Source of the DNA: Halobacterium hubeiense
Lineage (GTDB): Archaea > Halobacteriota > Halobacteria > Halobacteriales > Halobacteriaceae
Assembly: GCF_001488575.1 (NCBI RefSeq)
Contig: NZ_LN831302.1
Span: 2,232,001 to 2,296,000, forward strand
Length of the DNA stretch: 64,000 nt
Direction: 5' to 3'
The notes under the pieces were generated by a model, which was given only the letters and a program-made list of their open reading frames with translations, searched no databases and was not told where the DNA came from. The first letter of the stretch is position 1. Each line of letters begins with the position of its first letter. This document shows, in pieces, positions 1 through 8,391 of this stretch. Made by a program: the position numbers and the translations under genes.

Positions 1-64
1 GGTACGCGCCGAACAACGCCACCAGTACGAGGACCGCCAGCCCGACCTCCAGCATCGTTGGCAT
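1..64 (-). CDS. 5' fragment of a small membrane protein (runs off window)
   Basis: Reading leftwards from an ATG at 64-62, the frame gives MPTMLEVGLAVLVLVALFGA before the window edge. This is a short leader followed by a hydrophobic stretch, so a membrane protein beginning with a transmembrane helix is likely. Too little is present to name a family. It is divergent from the tRNA gene at 157. Confidence 0.45.
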   Translation of the reverse strand, partial: MPTMLEVGLAVLVLVALFGAY

Positions 65-156
65 ACCTCTCGCTGTGTCCCCCACCGCGAAAGTCGTTGT
101 GGCGCCAGCCCGCCGAACGAAACCCTTACGCCGTCCCCGGCGGTACGTCTACATGC

Positions 157-229
157 GGGACCGTGGGGTAGCTTGGTATCCTTTCGGCCTTGGGTGCCGA
201 TAACCCCGATTCAAATTCGGGCGGTCCCA
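157..229 (+). tRNA. tRNA-Pro (anticodon TGG)
   Basis: The 7-bp acceptor stem pairs GGGACCG (157-163) with CGGTCCC (222-228) and is followed by an unpaired A. The anticodon stem TCGGC/GCCGA encloses the loop CTTGGGT, which gives anticodon TGG. The T-arm is CCCGATTCAAATTCGGG. No CCA is encoded and no intron is seen. tRNA genes are common integration sites in haloarchaea, and the next gene encodes a nuclease-like protein. Confidence 0.93.
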
Positions 230-312
230 CTCCAACACTTTCCTAACGCGTAGCCGCGCCGCTGCTTTCATCCTCAATTAAGATTACGTCGGTTCGCGAC
301 CTGATAGCAGTT

Positions 313-1110
313 ATGCAAAGCCACCGAAAAGGGGATTTAACGGAGGCGATCGCCATCGCGGAGGTGAAGCGCCGCGGGATACCGGTCTCAGTCCCGTTCG
401 GAGACAACGAACGGTATGACCTAATTCTCGAATCCGAAGCCGGCCTCTATCGGGTGCAAGTGAAAACCGGAACGTTCGACGGGGAAACGGTGCGGTTCAA
501 GGGCTACTCGATACACACGAATTCGGAGGGAAACGTCCACAATGCGTACGACGGGGACGTTGACTACTTCCTCGTGTACTGTCACGACTTGGAGACGATG
601 TACCTTGTCGCGGAGGAGGCTGTGACGTCAAACATGCGCCTTCGCGTCGAGGACCCCGAAGTCGAGCAGCCGAGCATCAACTGGGCCGCCGACTACGAGT
701 TCGACGAGCAATGGCCGCCCGAGAACGGCACTGACGACGCCACGGACGACCGCGAGGCCATCATCAAGACGCTGCGTGACCGCGGCGTGGACGTTATCGA
801 CGCAATGGACAGCGACGCGCCCTACGACGTCATCCTGCGGACGCCCGCGGACGACCTCCTGCGAGCGGCGGTCCGCCGGGGCTCGGTGACGAACGGCCGG
901 ATTCGATTCGACACGAGTCAGACCGTTCCCGGACCCGGCGATATCGAGTACGTGGTCGTGGACTGCGCGGAGCGCGGCGAGCAGTATCTCATCGAGCGCG
1001 CGAGCTACGAGCACACGATGAGTCTGCGAGTGAGCGAGCCCGAGCAGACGCAGCCGTCGATAAACTGGGCTGCCGACTACGAGTTCGACGAGCAGTGGCC
1101 GCCGAGATAG
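313..1110 (+). CDS. PD-(D/E)XK-like nuclease with internal tandem duplication
   Basis: 265 aa. Residues 1-135 look like the small PD-(D/E)XK proteins related to group I intron-associated endonucleases and Holliday-junction resolvases: an N-terminal helix (KGDLTEAIAIAEVKRRG), then RYDLILES and RVQVKTG, which place an Asp and a Q-x-K where the active site is expected. Residues 140-265 repeat the same fold and end in the identical 18-residue tail QPSINWAADYEFDEQWPP (118-135 and 247-264). In the second copy the catalytic strand reads LRAAVRRG, so the Gln and Lys are gone and this half is probably inactive. The gene starts about 80 bp after tRNA-Pro. DNA-related function is inferred from the fold only. 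Confidence 0.7.
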   Translation: MQSHRKGDLTEAIAIAEVKRRGIPVSVPFGDNERYDLILESEAGLYRVQVKTGTFDGETVRFKGYSIHTNSEGNVHNAYDGDVDYFLVYCHDLETMYLVAEEAVTSNMRLRVEDPEVEQPSINWAADYEFDEQWPPENGTDDATDDREAIIKTLRDRGVDVIDAMDSDAPYDVILRTPADDLLRAAVRRGSVTNGRIRFDTSQTVPGPGDIEYVVVDCAERGEQYLIERASYEHTMSLRVSEPEQTQPSINWAADYEFDEQWPPR

Positions 1111-1301
1111 ATGTTCCACAAGCGGGTCGAGGTCGTGGCCTCAACCCCGAGACTGTCGCTAACCGGCTTGACTTCTCGCTCTCGGAGGTCTACCACGCGC
1201 TGGCGTACTACCACGACCACCCCGAGGAGATGCGGGCGGTCGAGGAGGACCGCGAGCGCGTCCGTGAGATGGTAGTAGCGTTCTCAAATCCAATCCTCTA
1301 G
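1110..1301 (+). pseudogene. 5'-truncated DUF433-like fragment
   Basis: The frame reads GLNPETVANRLDFSLSEVYHALAYYHDHPEEMRAVEEDR, recognisable as the helical C-terminal half of DUF433 proteins (often antitoxin-like partners). The N-terminal half is missing. The frame enters directly from the 3' end of the upstream nuclease gene, and the end (FSNPIL) also looks altered. Only ATGs overlapping the upstream gene are available as starts. A short expressed protein is possible, but a remnant is more likely. Confidence 0.5.
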
Positions 1302-1366
1302 TACATCCATGGTCCCAATTCCACCCGGGGAGAATACCTTTCCCACTACCCCACCAACACGTACGC

Positions 1367-1639
1367 ATGAGCGACCTGTCCCCGACTGACGTGGCACCGG
1401 CGTGGGTGTGGCTCTCGACGGCCGCGAGCGGCGTACTCGCGGCTGGCATACACGTCGCGGGCGGCGCGGCCTACGAGTCCGCTGTCGGCGTACTGACCGC
1501 CGGCGCGGTCGTCGGCGTGCTGTACCTGCTCTACCAGTGGGGACAGATTCGGGAGAAGCCGACCAGCGAGACGAGCGACCGCGAGAAGGAGATGCAAGCG
1601 GAGGCTGGCGGCTACGGCGGCAACAGCGGCGGTGGCTAG
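1367..1639 (+). CDS. Small two-helix membrane protein
   Basis: 90 aa with two hydrophobic helices (about residues 10-33 and 38-57), a charged segment and a Gly/Ser-rich tail. No enzymatic motif is visible. The ATG at 1367 lies about 30 bp after an AT-rich stretch (aataccttt), suitable for a leaderless archaeal start. It converges with the gene at 1645. Function unknown. Confidence 0.65.
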   Translation: MSDLSPTDVAPAWVWLSTAASGVLAAGIHVAGGAAYESAVGVLTAGAVVGVLYLLYQWGQIREKPTSETSDREKEMQAEAGGYGGNSGGG

Positions 1640-1644
1640 CCCAC

Positions 1645-1935
1645 CTACTCCACGCTAACCACGTCGTAGACCCCGACCATCTCCGTCTCCTCGACGCGCG
1701 CTGTGAACTCCTCACCCTCTGCGGGCGCGTCGTCGGCGACGAGCGTGATGGCTTCGATGGGGTCGCGCAGCAGGAACGACTTGATGCGTTCGGGCCACGA
1801 CGGCGCGCCGCCCTTCCGGCAGACGAGGACGTACCGCGAGTCCGCGAGGTCACGGAGGGCGGGCTGGAGGTCGTGGTCGTCGACGTCCTCCGGTGGGACG
1901 ACGGCGAGCACTTGCGTGTGGAGCGTTTCGGGCAC
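1645..1935 (-). CDS. Conserved hypothetical protein (~96 aa)
   Basis: The frame is strongly acidic and codon-biased, with no hydrophobic helix. It contains DLQPALRDLADSRYVLVCRK, then ERIKSFLLRDPIEAITLVAD, and ends TEMVGVYDVVSVE. No ATG is available; the best start is GTG at 1935, since the sequence upstream of it becomes Arg-rich noise. It is divergent from the transporter-like gene at 2013 with about 77 bp between them. I do not recognise a family. Confidence 0.55.
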   Translation of the reverse strand: MPETLHTQVLAVVPPEDVDDHDLQPALRDLADSRYVLVCRKGGAPSWPERIKSFLLRDPIEAITLVADDAPAEGEEFTARVEETEMVGVYDVVSVE

Positions 1936-2012
1936 ACGCGACCCGAGGGGTTCGACCGGAATGAGTCTTGCTCGAACGCGACGTTTTTCCGGCGCACGCG
2001 AAACGCACCGGT

Positions 2013-2426
2013 ATGGTCGGGTCGTCGGTGTTAATCGCGGTCGTGGCGCTGGTGTTGTACGGCGCGTGGGCAGTGACGGCTGGCGTGGCGACGCGCAGCA
2101 TGGCAGCCGTGAACGCGGTGTTCGTCTCGTACGTCGCGGGCATCGCGGTCGCGGGCGGGTACGCGCTCTGGACGCGCCAGCCGGTGACGGGCTCGCGCGT
2201 GGACCTCGCGTTCGCGGCGGTCTCGGGCGTCTGTCTGGCCGCCGGGACCATCGGCTTCTACGCGGCGCTGGCGCGCGGGAACATGGCCGTTGTCTCCGCC
2301 ATCGTCGCACTGTACTTCGTGATCCCCGCGGTCGTCGGCGTGCTCTACTTCGACGCGGCGCTGTCCGCGACGAACGTCGCGGGGCTCGCGCTCGCGGTCG
2401 TCGCGGTCGTCCTCGTGGCGTCCTGA
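2013..2426 (+). CDS. Short EamA/DMT-like membrane protein
   Basis: 137 aa and almost entirely hydrophobic, with four to five predicted helices, including the motif GLALAVVAVVLVAS at the C-terminus that resembles the last helix of EamA (drug/metabolite transporter) domains. It is the size of a single EamA repeat, so it would need to dimerise. I start at ATG 2013 (MVGSSVLIAVV), because the 15 residues upstream are charged and overlap the divergent gene's promoter region. Substrate unknown. Confidence 0.65.
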   Translation: MVGSSVLIAVVALVLYGAWAVTAGVATRSMAAVNAVFVSYVAGIAVAGGYALWTRQPVTGSRVDLAFAAVSGVCLAAGTIGFYAALARGNMAVVSAIVALYFVIPAVVGVLYFDAALSATNVAGLALAVVAVVLVAS

Positions 2427-2625
2427 ACGGTTTCGACTTCGCTCGGCGACCCCCTTATACCGGCCTCCGAACATCATCCGGCTAACTCCCAGTTCGTGGG
2501 AACGAGGGTGGCGGTTCTTTGAAAACGCGCGTACAGCCCCGGCTGACGGTCGAGTAACGCGAGAAACGAGAAAAAGCGGCGACGGCGGCGACCGTCGCCG
2601 CGCGCACAGACGGAGGCTGACAGGA

Positions 2626-3849
2626 ATGCCAAATCCAGACGACGACATCCCCACATCGTTCGACGACGACGAGGAGGAACGCATGGAGCGCCTGCTCGAC
2701 GACACCGAGTACGACACGGAGCTCGGCGTCGAGATGGCGAAAGACGCCCAGCGCGTCGCCGCGGGCGAGCTCTCGGAGGCGGAGTTCTACCGCCAGTACC
2801 ACGAGGACGTCCTCGAGGAGTTCGGCGAGGACGACCGCGAAATCTCGGGGCTGCTCGACGACGCGGGCGGCGACGGGTTCGCCGACCGGCTCTCCGGGCT
2901 CGCCGACGACGAGGGGCTCTCCCGCCGTGAGGTGATGAAGAAGGGCGGCGCCGCGGCGGTCGCGCTCGGGCTGTTCGCGAGCGTGGACAGCGAGACCGCG
3001 GCGGCCCAGGAGGGCGAGGACGGCGACGGGACGCGCTACGGGATGACCATCAACCTCAACAACTGCGACGGCTGTCTCGCCTGCGTCGTCGCGTGCAACG
3101 AGGAACACGGCACGTCCGGGGGCGCGAACTGGATGTACGTGTTCACGTACGAGGACGAGGACCAGGAGGACGAGAACTTCCTCGTGCGGCCGTGCCAGCA
3201 CTGCACGGACTCGCCGTGTACGAAGGTGTGTCCGGTCGGCGCGCGCCACACCCGCGAGCAGGACGGCCTCGTGCTCACGGACTACGACATCTGCATCGGC
3301 TGCCGGTACTGCGAGGTGTCGTGTCCGTACGGCGTCAACTACTTCCAGTGGGGCGAGCCCGACGTCCCGGACAGCGAGATTCCCGACGAGAACCAGTACG
3401 ACGAGCGCGGCCGCTGGGTGGGCGCGCGCCCGCCGAAGGGCGTGATGGGCAAGTGCACGTTCTGCGTCGACCGGCAGGACGGCGCGATGGGCGAGGAGAA
3501 AATCGGCACCACCGCCTGCGAGGAGGCGTGCGCGATGGACGCCATCCACTTCGGGGACCTGAACGACCCCGAGAGCGCGCCCAACCAGCATCTCCGCGAG
3601 TACCGCGAGAGCCAGGAGAACGACACCGAGCAGTTCCCGAACCGCAAGGAGCACACCGTCTCCACGTTCAAGCTCATGGAGGAGCGCGGCACGGACCCGA
3701 ACGTCCACTACATCGGCAACGAGCCGTCGCCGCACGCCGAACAGGTCGAGGGGCCCGTGAGCTACGACGACATGGGCATCGTGGACAACCGCAAGGAGGA
3801 GGGGCTCGACAACGGCGCGATGGCCAACAAGGAGGGCGAAGAGGCATGA
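2626..3849 (+). CDS. Tat-exported 4Fe-4S electron-transfer subunit (PsrB/DmsB/TtrB-like)
   Basis: 407 aa. After an acidic ~95-residue extension comes an internal twin-arginine signal (SRREVMKKGG, then a hydrophobic stretch ending ETAAAQE, about residues 101-130). Four cysteine groups typical of the ferredoxin-like B subunits of molybdopterin oxidoreductases follow: CDGCLACVVAC, CQHCTDSPCTKVC, CIGCRYCEVSC, and CTFC ... CEEAC, enough for four [4Fe-4S] clusters. It would carry electrons between the NrfD membrane subunit encoded just downstream and a catalytic subunit. No molybdopterin subunit is encoded nearby, which is odd. The stop overlaps the next start (ATGA). Confidence 0.9.
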   Translation: MPNPDDDIPTSFDDDEEERMERLLDDTEYDTELGVEMAKDAQRVAAGELSEAEFYRQYHEDVLEEFGEDDREISGLLDDAGGDGFADRLSGLADDEGLSRREVMKKGGAAAVALGLFASVDSETAAAQEGEDGDGTRYGMTINLNNCDGCLACVVACNEEHGTSGGANWMYVFTYEDEDQEDENFLVRPCQHCTDSPCTKVCPVGARHTREQDGLVLTDYDICIGCRYCEVSCPYGVNYFQWGEPDVPDSEIPDENQYDERGRWVGARPPKGVMGKCTFCVDRQDGAMGEEKIGTTACEEACAMDAIHFGDLNDPESAPNQHLREYRESQENDTEQFPNRKEHTVSTFKLMEERGTDPNVHYIGNEPSPHAEQVEGPVSYDDMGIVDNRKEEGLDNGAMANKEGEEA

Positions 3850-3938
3850 CTGCCGACACCGACCGCGAGCGCACCGAGCGCACCGACTGCGGGGCGGGAA
3901 CGCGGCGCGTCACCGCGAAGGGGGGTGAGCGCCCGTGA
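3846..3938 (+). CDS. 30-aa peptide coupled between the Fe-S and NrfD genes
   Basis: A 30-codon frame begins with the ATG overlapping the stop of the Fe-S gene (ATGA at 3846-3849). It ends with the TGA overlapping the GTG start of the NrfD gene (GTGA at 3935-3938). The peptide is charged (MTADTDRERTERTDCGAGTR) with one Cys and no membrane helix. The double overlap suggests translational coupling. It could be a real microprotein or only a relay for ribosomes; conservation is unknown. Confidence 0.4.
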   Translation: MTADTDRERTERTDCGAGTRRVTAKGGERP

Positions 3939-5260
3939 GCGTCGACGTCACCGGGGTCGGCCGCGACACGCTCGTGCGGCCGATTCAGACGTTCTCGAAG
4001 AAGTACGTCGCCGTCTTCCTGCTGGCGCTGGCGGGCGTCGGCGTGTGGCTGTTCTTCTACGTCCAGCAGCTCGAACACGGCCTCATCGTCACCCACCTCG
4101 GCGACTGGGGCTCCGGCGGCGGCGTCCCGTGGGGTCTCTACATCGGCGCGTTCATCTGGTGGGTCGGCATCGCCCACGGCGGCATCATCCTCTCGGCGGC
4201 GGTGCGGCTGCTCGGGATGGACGACTACCAGCCGGTCGCCCGCATGGCGGAACTGCTCACCATCGCCGCGCTGACCTGCGCCGGCCTCTACATTCTCATC
4301 CACGTCGGCCGGCCGGACCGCCTCGTCACGAGCGTGCTGCCCGCGTGGCCGACCCGCGTCCAGTGGTCGCCGCTCGTCTGGGACGTCACCGTCATCACGG
4401 CGTACTTCGTGCTGACGGCGACGTACCTGCTGTTGACGATTCGCTACGACGTCCACCGGCTGCGCGACCGCCTCCCCGACCGCTTCGAGCCGCTGTACAA
4501 GGCGCTGCTGGTCGGGTACAGCGAGAAGGAGGATGCGGTCGTCGAGCGCATGGTGTGGTGGCTCGCGTTCGCCATCATCATCATGGCGCCGCTGCTGCTC
4601 CACGGCGGCGTCATCCCGTGGCTGTTCGCGCTGCTGCCGTCGATGGCCGGCTGGGCGGGCGGCGTTCAGGGACCTTCGTTCCTCTCCATCGCGCTGACCT
4701 CTGCGGTCAGCGGCATCATCATCGTCGCGGCGGCGTTCCGCTACGCCTACGACTGGGAGGAGCTCATCCCCGTGCAGGTGTTCTACGGGCTCTCGAAGTG
4801 GCTGGGCTTCTTCGGGCTCATCTTCCTGTGGCTGCAGCTCCAGCAGGTCATCACCGGCATCTTCGCCGCGCCGACCACGCTCCAGCACGCCACCGAAGTC
4901 AAGATTTCGACGCCCATCTACTGGGTCGCCATCGGCCTCGTCGTCGCCGCGGAGCTGTACGTCTTCGCGGCCGCGCTGAAGTCGTCGCTGTTCTCGATTC
5001 CGCGCATCGTCGCGGTCTCCCTGCTGGTGCTGGTCGGCACGCTCATCGAGAAGACGCTGTTCGTCGTCGAGGGGCTCCAGCACGCGCACTTCCAGCTCTA
5101 CGACGGCGTTCCCGGCGCGTACGTCCCGTCGCCCGTGGAGCTGTCCTCGCTCGTGGGCGCGGTCGGCATCGTCGTGCTGTTCTTCCTCGCCGTCTCGAAG
5201 GTGATTCCGGTGGTGGAACTGCACGCCATCGAGGACGACCACGAGGAGGTGAGTGAGTGA
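3935..5260 (+). CDS. nrfD: NrfD/PsrC-type polytopic membrane subunit
   Basis: 441 aa, highly hydrophobic, with about nine to ten transmembrane helices. NrfD-family features include the early helix pair (VPWGLYIGAFIWWVGIAHGG), ILIHVGRPDR after the third helix and a conserved-looking VWDVTVITAYF. These proteins exchange electrons with quinone and pair with four-cluster ferredoxin subunits such as the preceding gene. The start is GTG 3935, set by the overlap with the upstream 30-codon frame. The product probably anchors a membrane redox complex whose external partner is not encoded here. The stop overlaps the next ATG (TGATG). Confidence 0.9.
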   Translation: MSVDVTGVGRDTLVRPIQTFSKKYVAVFLLALAGVGVWLFFYVQQLEHGLIVTHLGDWGSGGGVPWGLYIGAFIWWVGIAHGGIILSAAVRLLGMDDYQPVARMAELLTIAALTCAGLYILIHVGRPDRLVTSVLPAWPTRVQWSPLVWDVTVITAYFVLTATYLLLTIRYDVHRLRDRLPDRFEPLYKALLVGYSEKEDAVVERMVWWLAFAIIIMAPLLLHGGVIPWLFALLPSMAGWAGGVQGPSFLSIALTSAVSGIIIVAAAFRYAYDWEELIPVQVFYGLSKWLGFFGLIFLWLQLQQVITGIFAAPTTLQHATEVKISTPIYWVAIGLVVAAELYVFAAALKSSLFSIPRIVAVSLLVLVGTLIEKTLFVVEGLQHAHFQLYDGVPGAYVPSPVELSSLVGAVGIVVLFFLAVSKVIPVVELHAIEDDHEEVSE

Positions 5261-5493
5261 TGCTGCCGCTGTCGTCGGCCCCGTACACGCTGCCGTTCGT
5301 CGGCCCGGGCACGTACCTCATCTTCGGCATCGTGCTCGCGCCCGTCTACGTGATGGTGGCCGCGTGGTACCTCGGCGACCCCAGCGACGGGAAGACCGCC
5401 GGCCTCGGCGTCGCCTACCTCGCCGGCCTCACGACCGCGCTGTGGGGCGGCCTGTTCGTCGCCACGATGGTCATCAAGTTCGCGTTCTTCTGA
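5260..5493 (+). CDS. Small two-TM protein of the NrfD operon
   Basis: 77 aa with two strongly hydrophobic helices (about residues 15-36 and 48-74). The ATG at 5260 shares its A with the NrfD stop codon, and a GTG directly before it is an alternative. The position suggests an accessory subunit stabilising the NrfD complex, by analogy with small subunits of other quinone oxidoreductases. No cofactor residues are visible. Confidence 0.7.
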   Translation: MLPLSSAPYTLPFVGPGTYLIFGIVLAPVYVMVAAWYLGDPSDGKTAGLGVAYLAGLTTALWGGLFVATMVIKFAFF

Positions 5494-5539
5494 CAGCCAG
5501 CCACCCGCGCCGGGGGGACCCCGGCACCCACTCAAACCA

Positions 5540-6637
5540 ATGACCACTGCACCCGAACTCCGAGCACGACTCGCCGACGTGGAGGACCCGCTGAACGACG
5601 ACGACATCGTCTCGATGGGGCTCGTCAACGACGTCGCCGTCAACGAGGACACCGCCCGCGTGGAGCTGGCGTTCAACGCGCCGTACTCGCCCGCGGAAAT
5701 CGAGATTGGCAACGACATCCGGGACGTCGTCGAGGACGCCAACCTCGAACCCGACCTGCGCGCGAACGTCGGCGAGGAGCACGGCTTCGACGACGAGATT
5801 CTCCCGGGCGTGAAGAACGTCGTCGCCGTCGCCTCCGGGAAGGGCGGCGTCGGGAAGACGACGGTCGCCGCGAACCTCGCGGCCGGCCTCAACGACCGCG
5901 GGGCGCGCGTCGGCATCCTCGACGCGGACGTCCACGGCCCGAACGTCCCCCGCATCTTGCCGACGGAGAACGAGCCCGGCGTCACGCCCGACGGCGACAT
6001 CGTCCCGCCCGCCTCTGAGGGCGTGCGCGTGATGAGCACCGACCACATGATGCCGGACGGCGACGAGCCCGCGGTGATGCGCGGGCCGATGGTGAACAAC
6101 GTGATGATGAAGTTCATCAACGAGGTCCAGTGGGGCCGACTGGACTACCTCGTCGTCGACCTGCCGCCGGGCACGGGCGACGCGTCGCTGAACCTCCTGC
6201 AGACGCTGCCCGTCGCGGGCGTCGTCGTCGTCACCACCCCGCAAGAGATGGCGGTCGCGGACGCCCGGAAGGGCCTGAAGCTGTTCGCCGAGCACGACGC
6301 GCCCGTCCTCGGCGTCGTCGAGAACATGTCGGCGTACCACTGCCCGAACTGCGAGGACACCCACGAGGTGTTCGGCAGCGGCGGCGCCGCCGAAATCAGC
6401 GACGACTACGACGTCCCCGTGCTCGCGGAGCTCCCCGTCCACCCGGACTTCGACAGCGAATCGGGCGGCCCGACGATTCGCGACGAGGACAGCGGCGTCC
6501 GCGAGGACCTCTTCGAGTTCGTCGACGAGACCGCCGACCGCGTCGGCGAAATCAACCGCCGGAAGGTCGCCGAACACCTCGCCGAGCGCGGCGACGACGT
6601 TCCGGAGGAGGCCGACGCCCCCGCCGGGTCGCCCTGA
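5540..6637 (+). CDS. mrp: Mrp/Nbp35-family Fe-S cluster carrier ATPase
   Basis: 365 aa. Residues 1-85 form a MIP18/DUF59 domain; residues ~92-345 form the P-loop domain with the deviant Walker A GKGGVGKTT (about residues 98-106), DADVHGPN (switch/Walker A') and DLPPGTGD. The CxxC pair in YHCPNCEDTHEVFG binds the bridging [4Fe-4S] cluster in this family. The role is assembly or transfer of Fe-S clusters in the cytoplasm. Its place 46 bp behind the Fe-S/NrfD operon fits a maturation role for that many-cluster protein, although Mrp is usually a general factor. It converges with the kinase gene, with a 3-bp gap. Confidence 0.92.
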   Translation: MTTAPELRARLADVEDPLNDDDIVSMGLVNDVAVNEDTARVELAFNAPYSPAEIEIGNDIRDVVEDANLEPDLRANVGEEHGFDDEILPGVKNVVAVASGKGGVGKTTVAANLAAGLNDRGARVGILDADVHGPNVPRILPTENEPGVTPDGDIVPPASEGVRVMSTDHMMPDGDEPAVMRGPMVNNVMMKFINEVQWGRLDYLVVDLPPGTGDASLNLLQTLPVAGVVVVTTPQEMAVADARKGLKLFAEHDAPVLGVVENMSAYHCPNCEDTHEVFGSGGAAEISDDYDVPVLAELPVHPDFDSESGGPTIRDEDSGVREDLFEFVDETADRVGEINRRKVAEHLAERGDDVPEEADAPAGSP

Positions 6638-6640
6638 CGG

Positions 6641-8269
6641 TCAGTCCGCGGCCTCGACGCTCGTTATTTCGAAGCGCGCGCCCGTCGCACTGTGCTCCGC
6701 GTCGGTAGCGGCGACCTCCCAGCCGTGCGCGGACGCGATGGTATCCACGATAGAGAGCCCGAGGCCCGTGCCGTCGCTGGTCGTGTACCCCATCTCGAAG
6801 ATGTCGTCCTGCAGGTCCGCGGGGATGCCTGGGCCGTCGTCCTCGACGTAGAACCCCGACCCGTCCGCGAGCGCGCCGACCCGCACCGTGACGTCGGGGC
6901 CGCCGTGTTCGACAGCGTTCCGAGAGAGGTTCTCCAGGAGCTGGACGACGCGGTCGGCGTCCGCGTCGAACGCGAGGTCACCGTCCACGACGAACGTGGC
7001 GTGCTCGGCGGCGACCGACGCCCACGCCTGCTCGGCCAGCGCCGCCAGCGACACCCGCGAGCGCTCGCCGATGTCCGCGCCCTCGCGCGCGAGCATCAGC
7101 ACGCTCTCGATAATCTGCTCCATGCGGTCCAGCGCCCGTGCCGCCGCGTCGAGGTGCTCGCTTGCGCGGTGGTCGCGCTCCAGGTCCACGCGGCCCGCCG
7201 CGACGTTCAGGGGGTTGCGGAGGTCGTGGCTGACGACGCTGGCGAACTGGCCGAGGCGCTCGTTCTGCCGCTGAATCTGTCGGCGCGCGTCCTCCTCGCT
7301 GGTGACGTCCGTGACGACGACCATCTGCCCGACGCGCGTCCGCCCGAACGTGAACGGCGTCGCCGACACCTGGTAGAACCGCCGCTCGCCGTTCCGCCGG
7401 AGTTCCACGACATCGCGGTCGCCGGCGAGCCGCTCGGCGACGGCCGGCACGGCGTCCGCCAGCGGCCGGCCCGTCGCGCCCGCCAGCGCCGGGAACAGTC
7501 CGCGGGCGCGCTCGTTCGCGTCCCGAATCTCGCCGTCGTCGGTGAGGAAGACGACCGCGTCCCGGACGTCGCCCGCGAGCTGGACCGCCTGGAAGCGGTC
7601 GAGGAAGACGAACAACACCCCGACGGCGAACGCCGCGACGCCCAGCGACTCGTAGCTGAGCTCCGGGAGCGCCGACGTCGAGGCGCCGACGACGTCCGCC
7701 GCCACGGGGAGGCCGGTGACGGCGACGAGCGCGAGCAGCGGGCGCGTGTCGTAGCCCGTCTGCCCGAGCAGCTCGAACAGCATGAAGTAGCCGACGGCGG
7801 CCAGCGCGTACGCCGTCCCCATCACCACCCAGTGGAGGGTGTGGTGGTCCACAGCGAGGTGCGGGAACGGCGCCGACGCCTGCTCGACGCCGAAGTAGAT
7901 GCCGTGGACCGGGTTCGTGACTTTCACCGCGACGACCGCGAGGAACACACCCAGCGCGACGCGGCGGACCGTCGGGTTGCGGTGGAACGCCCGCCCCGTG
8001 TACGCTGAACAGAAGTACAGCCACGCCCCCACGGTGGCGAGCCCGAAGATGAGGCCGCCGGTGTACGCGGCGACCTTGAGCTCCGTCGACGGCACCACGA
8101 GGAAGCCCGCCTGCGCGGCCGCCCAGCCGCCGCTGGTGACGAGCAGCGCGGCGAGCCCGCGGCGCGTCCCCGGGTCCTCGACGCGCCCGACCCGCGACAG
8201 CCCCGCGAGACACGCGAGCGCCGCCACAAAGAACACCGCGACGTAGCCAGCGAACAGCAGTCCTGTCAT
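6641..8269 (-). CDS. 7TM-PAS sensor histidine kinase
   Basis: 542 aa. Residues ~1-215 contain seven hydrophobic helices of the HisKA_7TM sensor type. A PAS domain follows (DAVVFLTDDGEIRDANERAR to about 330), then an H-box FASVVSHDLRNPLN with the phospho-accepting His near residue 348. The HATPase_c domain has N-box ENLSRNAVEHGG, G1 DDGPGIP and G2 GTGLGLS. I start at ATG 8269 (MTGLLFAGYV), just ahead of the first helix. No response regulator is adjacent, so the partner is unknown; haloarchaea often encode such orphan kinases. The ligand is probably hydrophobic or membrane-borne, by inference only. Confidence 0.88.
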   Translation of the reverse strand: MTGLLFAGYVAVFFVAALACLAGLSRVGRVEDPGTRRGLAALLVTSGGWAAAQAGFLVVPSTELKVAAYTGGLIFGLATVGAWLYFCSAYTGRAFHRNPTVRRVALGVFLAVVAVKVTNPVHGIYFGVEQASAPFPHLAVDHHTLHWVVMGTAYALAAVGYFMLFELLGQTGYDTRPLLALVAVTGLPVAADVVGASTSALPELSYESLGVAAFAVGVLFVFLDRFQAVQLAGDVRDAVVFLTDDGEIRDANERARGLFPALAGATGRPLADAVPAVAERLAGDRDVVELRRNGERRFYQVSATPFTFGRTRVGQMVVVTDVTSEEDARRQIQRQNERLGQFASVVSHDLRNPLNVAAGRVDLERDHRASEHLDAAARALDRMEQIIESVLMLAREGADIGERSRVSLAALAEQAWASVAAEHATFVVDGDLAFDADADRVVQLLENLSRNAVEHGGPDVTVRVGALADGSGFYVEDDGPGIPADLQDDIFEMGYTTSDGTGLGLSIVDTIASAHGWEVAATDAEHSATGARFEITSVEAAD

Positions 8270-8391
8270 CAGACGACTCCGCGTTGCCCGCGGGTTCACA
8301 GCGCGGCCGGATAGCTGTTCGGGCGCACGACCACTTCCACCCCGGTTTGCCAAGCTTCTTAGGCGAGCGCGCGCTACTTGTCGTGGACAGA

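Noticed and set aside
2482-3735. Long minus-strand frame opposite the Fe-S gene
   Set aside because: Antisense shadow: Val/Arg/Leu-rich composition typical of reversed acidic GC-rich genes, while the plus frame has perfect ferredoxin motifs.
3674-5242. 522-codon minus-strand frame opposite the NrfD gene
   Set aside because: Asp/Arg/Gln-rich low-complexity antisense shadow of a membrane protein gene.
8284-8391. Longer N-terminus for MCM
   Set aside because: The extra 36 residues are not family-like and overlap the divergent kinase promoter; ATG 8392 gives the normal MCM start.
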